From CADEED01 sp035995425 (lineage in GTDB: Bacteria > Pseudomonadota > Gammaproteobacteria > Steroidobacterales > Steroidobacteraceae), in assembly GCA_035995425.1 (NCBI GenBank), contig DASYKM010000215.1, forward strand, positions 12,298-76,297: DNA of 64,000 nt, given 5' to 3'. A program made the translations under genes and the position numbers. Below the pieces are notes generated by a model. It was not told the DNA's origin. It ran no database searches and saw nothing but the letters and a program-made list of their open reading frames with translations. Positions 61,515 to 64,000 of this stretch are shown in pieces (the first letter of the stretch is position 1; every line of letters begins with the position of its first letter).

Positions 61515-64000
61515 ATGCCGCAATTCTTCATCGATCGCCCGGTATTCGCATGGGTGATCGCCATCATCATCACCCTGGGTGGCCTCTTCGCGATTCGATC
61601 GCTGCCGGCCGAGGCGTACCCGGACGTGGCGCCGCCGCAGGTGTCGATCAGCGCCACGTATCCCGGTGCCAACGCCGATGTCGTCGAGCGCACGGTCGTC
61701 CAGGTCATCGAGCAACAGCTCACGGGTATCGACAACCTGATGTATTTCCAGTCGTCGTCCTCGAACGGCGGCGGCGGCATCACGTTGTTCTTCAAAGCGG
61801 GAACCAACCCGGACACCGCGGCGGTGCAGGTGCAGAACCGCGTGACGCTGGCCGAGCCGCGGCTGCCGCGCGACGTGGTACTGCAAGGCCTGCAGGTGGC
61901 GAAGGTCAACTCGGGCTTTCTCATGGCCGTGAGCCTCAGCTCGAAAGACAACAGCGTTCCTTCGGACGTGCTCAACAACATTGTCGCCGCGCAGGTGCTC
62001 GACCCGATCTCGCGCATTCCCGGCGTCGGCCAGACTCAGCAGTTCGGCGCCGAATACTCGATGCGCATCTGGCTGAACCCCGACAAGCTGCGCGCCTTTC
62101 GCCTGAGCGCGGCGGATGTGCTGGCCAAGGTCCGAGGCCAGAACGTGCAGTTCGCGACGGGTGCGCTGGGCGAACAGCCAGCGACGCAGGGCCAACAGGT
62201 GGTGGCGCCGGTGTCGGCGGAGGCGCAGTTCAGCACCAAGGAAGAGTTCGAAAACGTCATTCTGCGCACCGAGGCCAATGGCACCAGCGTGCGACTGAAG
62301 GACGTGGCGCGCGTCAATCTTGGCCTCAACACCTATTCCTTTGACGTGCGCCTCAACAATCAGCCGGTCGCGGGTTTCGGTGTCCTGCTGTCACCAGGCG
62401 CGAACGCGCTCGAAGTCGCCCGGCAGGTCAAGGCGCGCATGAACGAACTGGCGCCGAGTTTCCCCGTGGGGGTCGAGTGGTTCCTGCCATTCGATGCGAC
62501 TGTCTTCATCAATGCCGCCATTCACGAAGTGGTGATCACGCTGTGCATCGCCGTGACGCTGGTGTTCATCGTGATGCTGGTTTTCCTGCAGAGCTTCCGC
62601 GCCACGCTCATTCCGACGCTGGTCGTGCCCGTGGCGCTCATGGGCGCTTTCATCGGCATGTCCGTGTTCGGCTTCTCGATCAATCAGCTGACCTTGTTCG
62701 GCATGGTGCTGGCCATCGGCATCGTGGTCGACGACGCCATCGTGGTCATCGAGTCCGTCGAACGCATCATGCGCGAGGAGCATCTTTCGCCCAAGGATGC
62801 GACGCGCAAGGCAATGACGCAGATCACCAACCCGATCATCGCGATTTCCGTGGTGCTCGCCGCGGTGTTCATCCCGAGCGCGCTGCAGACCGGCTCGGTG
62901 GGCATGATCTACAAGCAATTCGCGATGACCATCGCGATTTCCATGGGGTTCTCGGCTTTCCTCGCGCTTTCGCTGACACCGGCGCTGTGCGCCTCCCTGC
63001 TGCGGCCCGAGCACCTCAAGGAAAACCGCTTCTTCGGTTTGTTCAATCGCAGCTACGGCAAGACGCAGAACGCCTATATCCATTCGGTGAAGTTCTCGAT
63101 GCGCCATCAGCGGTTCTGGCTGGCGGGCTGCCTGGTGTTGTTCGTCGCCGGCTTCTTCGTGTTGTTCTTCAGGTTGCCCGGCAGTTTCGTACCCGAGGAA
63201 GACCAGGGGTTCACCATCGGCATGGTGCTGATGCCGCCCGGCACCAGCCAGCCGCGTACGCGAGAATTCATGCGCAGCGTCAGCGAGCAGCTGCGCAAGC
63301 ATGAGGCCGTGGACTCGGTGTTCGAAGTGACCGGGTTCAGCTTCATCGGCAGCGGTGAAGGCGTCGGCATGTTCTTCATCAAGCTGAAGGACTACGGTCA
63401 TCGCAAGGCCACGGCCACTGAATTCAACGACTTTGCCAAGGGCCTTGGATTCAGCCAGGCCGATGGCATCGGCATCTTTGTAAATTTCCCCACCATTCCC
63501 GGCCTCGGCAATTTTGGTGGTTTCGAGTTCTGGCTCGAGGACCGCAAGTCGGTGGGCCGGCCGGCGCTGTATGGCGCCATGGGAGCGTTGTTAGGCAAGG
63601 CCGGTGACAACGCGATCCTCGCGGGTGTGCAGCCGAATGAGCTGCCGCCCGCGCCGCAGTTGAACCTCACGCTCGACCGCGAGCAGGCACAGTCCATGGG
63701 GCTGCCCATCGGCGACGTGTACACCGCCGTGCAGCTCATGCTTGCTCCGGTCTATGTGAACGATTTCGTCTTCGAAGGGCGTGTGCTTCGCGTGACCATG
63801 CAGGCCGACGCGCCATTCCGCATGAACGAGGAATCACTGGGGCGCTTCTATCTACCGGCGGGTACCACCGCGGATACCAACCGTTTCTCCTTCGCCGGTG
63901 ACACCGTTTCGGATGGCATGGTGCCGCTGTCGTCGGTGCTGCGATCGCAATGGACGGTGGCGGCGCCATCGCAGGCGCGCTTCAACGGTTTCCCGGCGAT
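61515..64000 (+). CDS. RND multidrug efflux pump (HAE1/AcrB family), 3' end outside window
   Basis: The frame is open from the ATG (MPQFFIDRPVFAWVIAIIIT) to the end of the window, 828 codons of an expected 1040 or so. Motifs match AcrB: AYPDVAPPQVSISATYPGA, GAEYSMRIWLNPDKL, then the membrane core with LFGMVLAIGIVVDDAIVVIESVERIM (the proton-relay Asp-Asp), the second-half porter FFRLPGSFVPEEDQGF, and FVNFPTIPGLGNFGGFEFWLED. It is an inner-membrane proton-driven exporter paired with the lipoprotein adaptor. The outer-membrane channel gene, if present, lies downstream of the window. Confidence 0.95.
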   Translation, partial: MPQFFIDRPVFAWVIAIIITLGGLFAIRSLPAEAYPDVAPPQVSISATYPGANADVVERTVVQVIEQQLTGIDNLMYFQSSSSNGGGGITLFFKAGTNPDTAAVQVQNRVTLAEPRLPRDVVLQGLQVAKVNSGFLMAVSLSSKDNSVPSDVLNNIVAAQVLDPISRIPGVGQTQQFGAEYSMRIWLNPDKLRAFRLSAADVLAKVRGQNVQFATGALGEQPATQGQQVVAPVSAEAQFSTKEEFENVILRTEANGTSVRLKDVARVNLGLNTYSFDVRLNNQPVAGFGVLLSPGANALEVARQVKARMNELAPSFPVGVEWFLPFDATVFINAAIHEVVITLCIAVTLVFIVMLVFLQSFRATLIPTLVVPVALMGAFIGMSVFGFSINQLTLFGMVLAIGIVVDDAIVVIESVERIMREEHLSPKDATRKAMTQITNPIIAISVVLAAVFIPSALQTGSVGMIYKQFAMTIAISMGFSAFLALSLTPALCASLLRPEHLKENRFFGLFNRSYGKTQNAYIHSVKFSMRHQRFWLAGCLVLFVAGFFVLFFRLPGSFVPEEDQGFTIGMVLMPPGTSQPRTREFMRSVSEQLRKHEAVDSVFEVTGFSFIGSGEGVGMFFIKLKDYGHRKATATEFNDFAKGLGFSQADGIGIFVNFPTIPGLGNFGGFEFWLEDRKSVGRPALYGAMGALLGKAGDNAILAGVQPNELPPAPQLNLTLDREQAQSMGLPIGDVYTAVQLMLAPVYVNDFVFEGRVLRVTMQADAPFRMNEESLGRFYLPAGTTADTNRFSFAGDTVSDGMVPLSSVLRSQWTVAAPSQARFNGFPA

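Overview
The window is a dense, high-GC chromosomal segment of a Gram-negative bacterium. It carries TonB-dependent receptors, an RND pump, an autotransporter and a porin. Gene content (CheB-CheR-kinase hybrid, DeaD with a DbpA domain, urtABCDE-ureDABCEF, arabinan genes beside a SusC-like receptor) suggests a soil or rhizosphere gammaproteobacterium of the Steroidobacter/Xanthomonadales kind. That placement is inference; no rRNA or tRNA gene is present to anchor it.

Layout. 1-4.7 kb: C-terminal part of a giant glycine-rich autotransporter. 4.8-9.7 kb: a 34-residue membrane peptide and a CheB-CheR-PAS-kinase-receiver hybrid. 9.8-11.5 kb: a decayed FAD-oxidoreductase and a beta-barrel-like exported protein. 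11.5-13.9 kb (minus): an ArsR-SRPBCC-SDR-GST operon whose promoter predicts a leaderless mRNA with a 30-bp palindrome across the start codon. 13.9-24.5 kb: xthA, a GFA-fold protein, a second hybrid kinase, a phospholipase-D-type cardiolipin synthase, a hemerythrin, an AI-2E-type permease, an unknown membrane-anchored protein and deaD, whose start codon abuts a perfect 29-bp inverted repeat. 24.6-29.6 kb (minus): an unknown TonB-like anchored protein, a two-enzyme esterase fusion and a Gfo/Idh/MocA oxidoreductase. 29.7-34.6 kb (minus): a GntR-controlled ABC operon containing an acyltransferase fused to an ABC ATPase. 34.8-42.0 kb: a thioesterase, then an arabinan-use locus (TonB receptor, FadR-type GntR, GH43, GH51).

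42-60 kb is a urea/nickel regulon. It holds a short HupE/UreJ-like protein, ureG, an ArsC-like protein lacking its catalytic cysteine, a DUF3313-like protein, a LuxR-type response regulator, and a 1122-residue sensor kinase whose N-terminal half is a complete NCS1-type permease followed by a cysteine cluster. Divergent from the sensor is one apparent 12-gene operon: porin, urtABCDE, ureDABC, ureEF. An intrinsic-terminator-like hairpin lies between urtA and urtB. The likely logic is porin entry of urea, high-affinity ABC uptake, nickel-urease hydrolysis, and control by the permease-kinase and its regulator. 60.3-64 kb begins an RND efflux operon that runs off the window.

The best candidates for something undescribed are the permease/zinc-finger-like/kinase fusion facing the urea operon, the acyltransferase-ABC ATPase fusion, and the autoregulated leaderless ArsR operon. 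All function calls come from reading motifs, without database searches.
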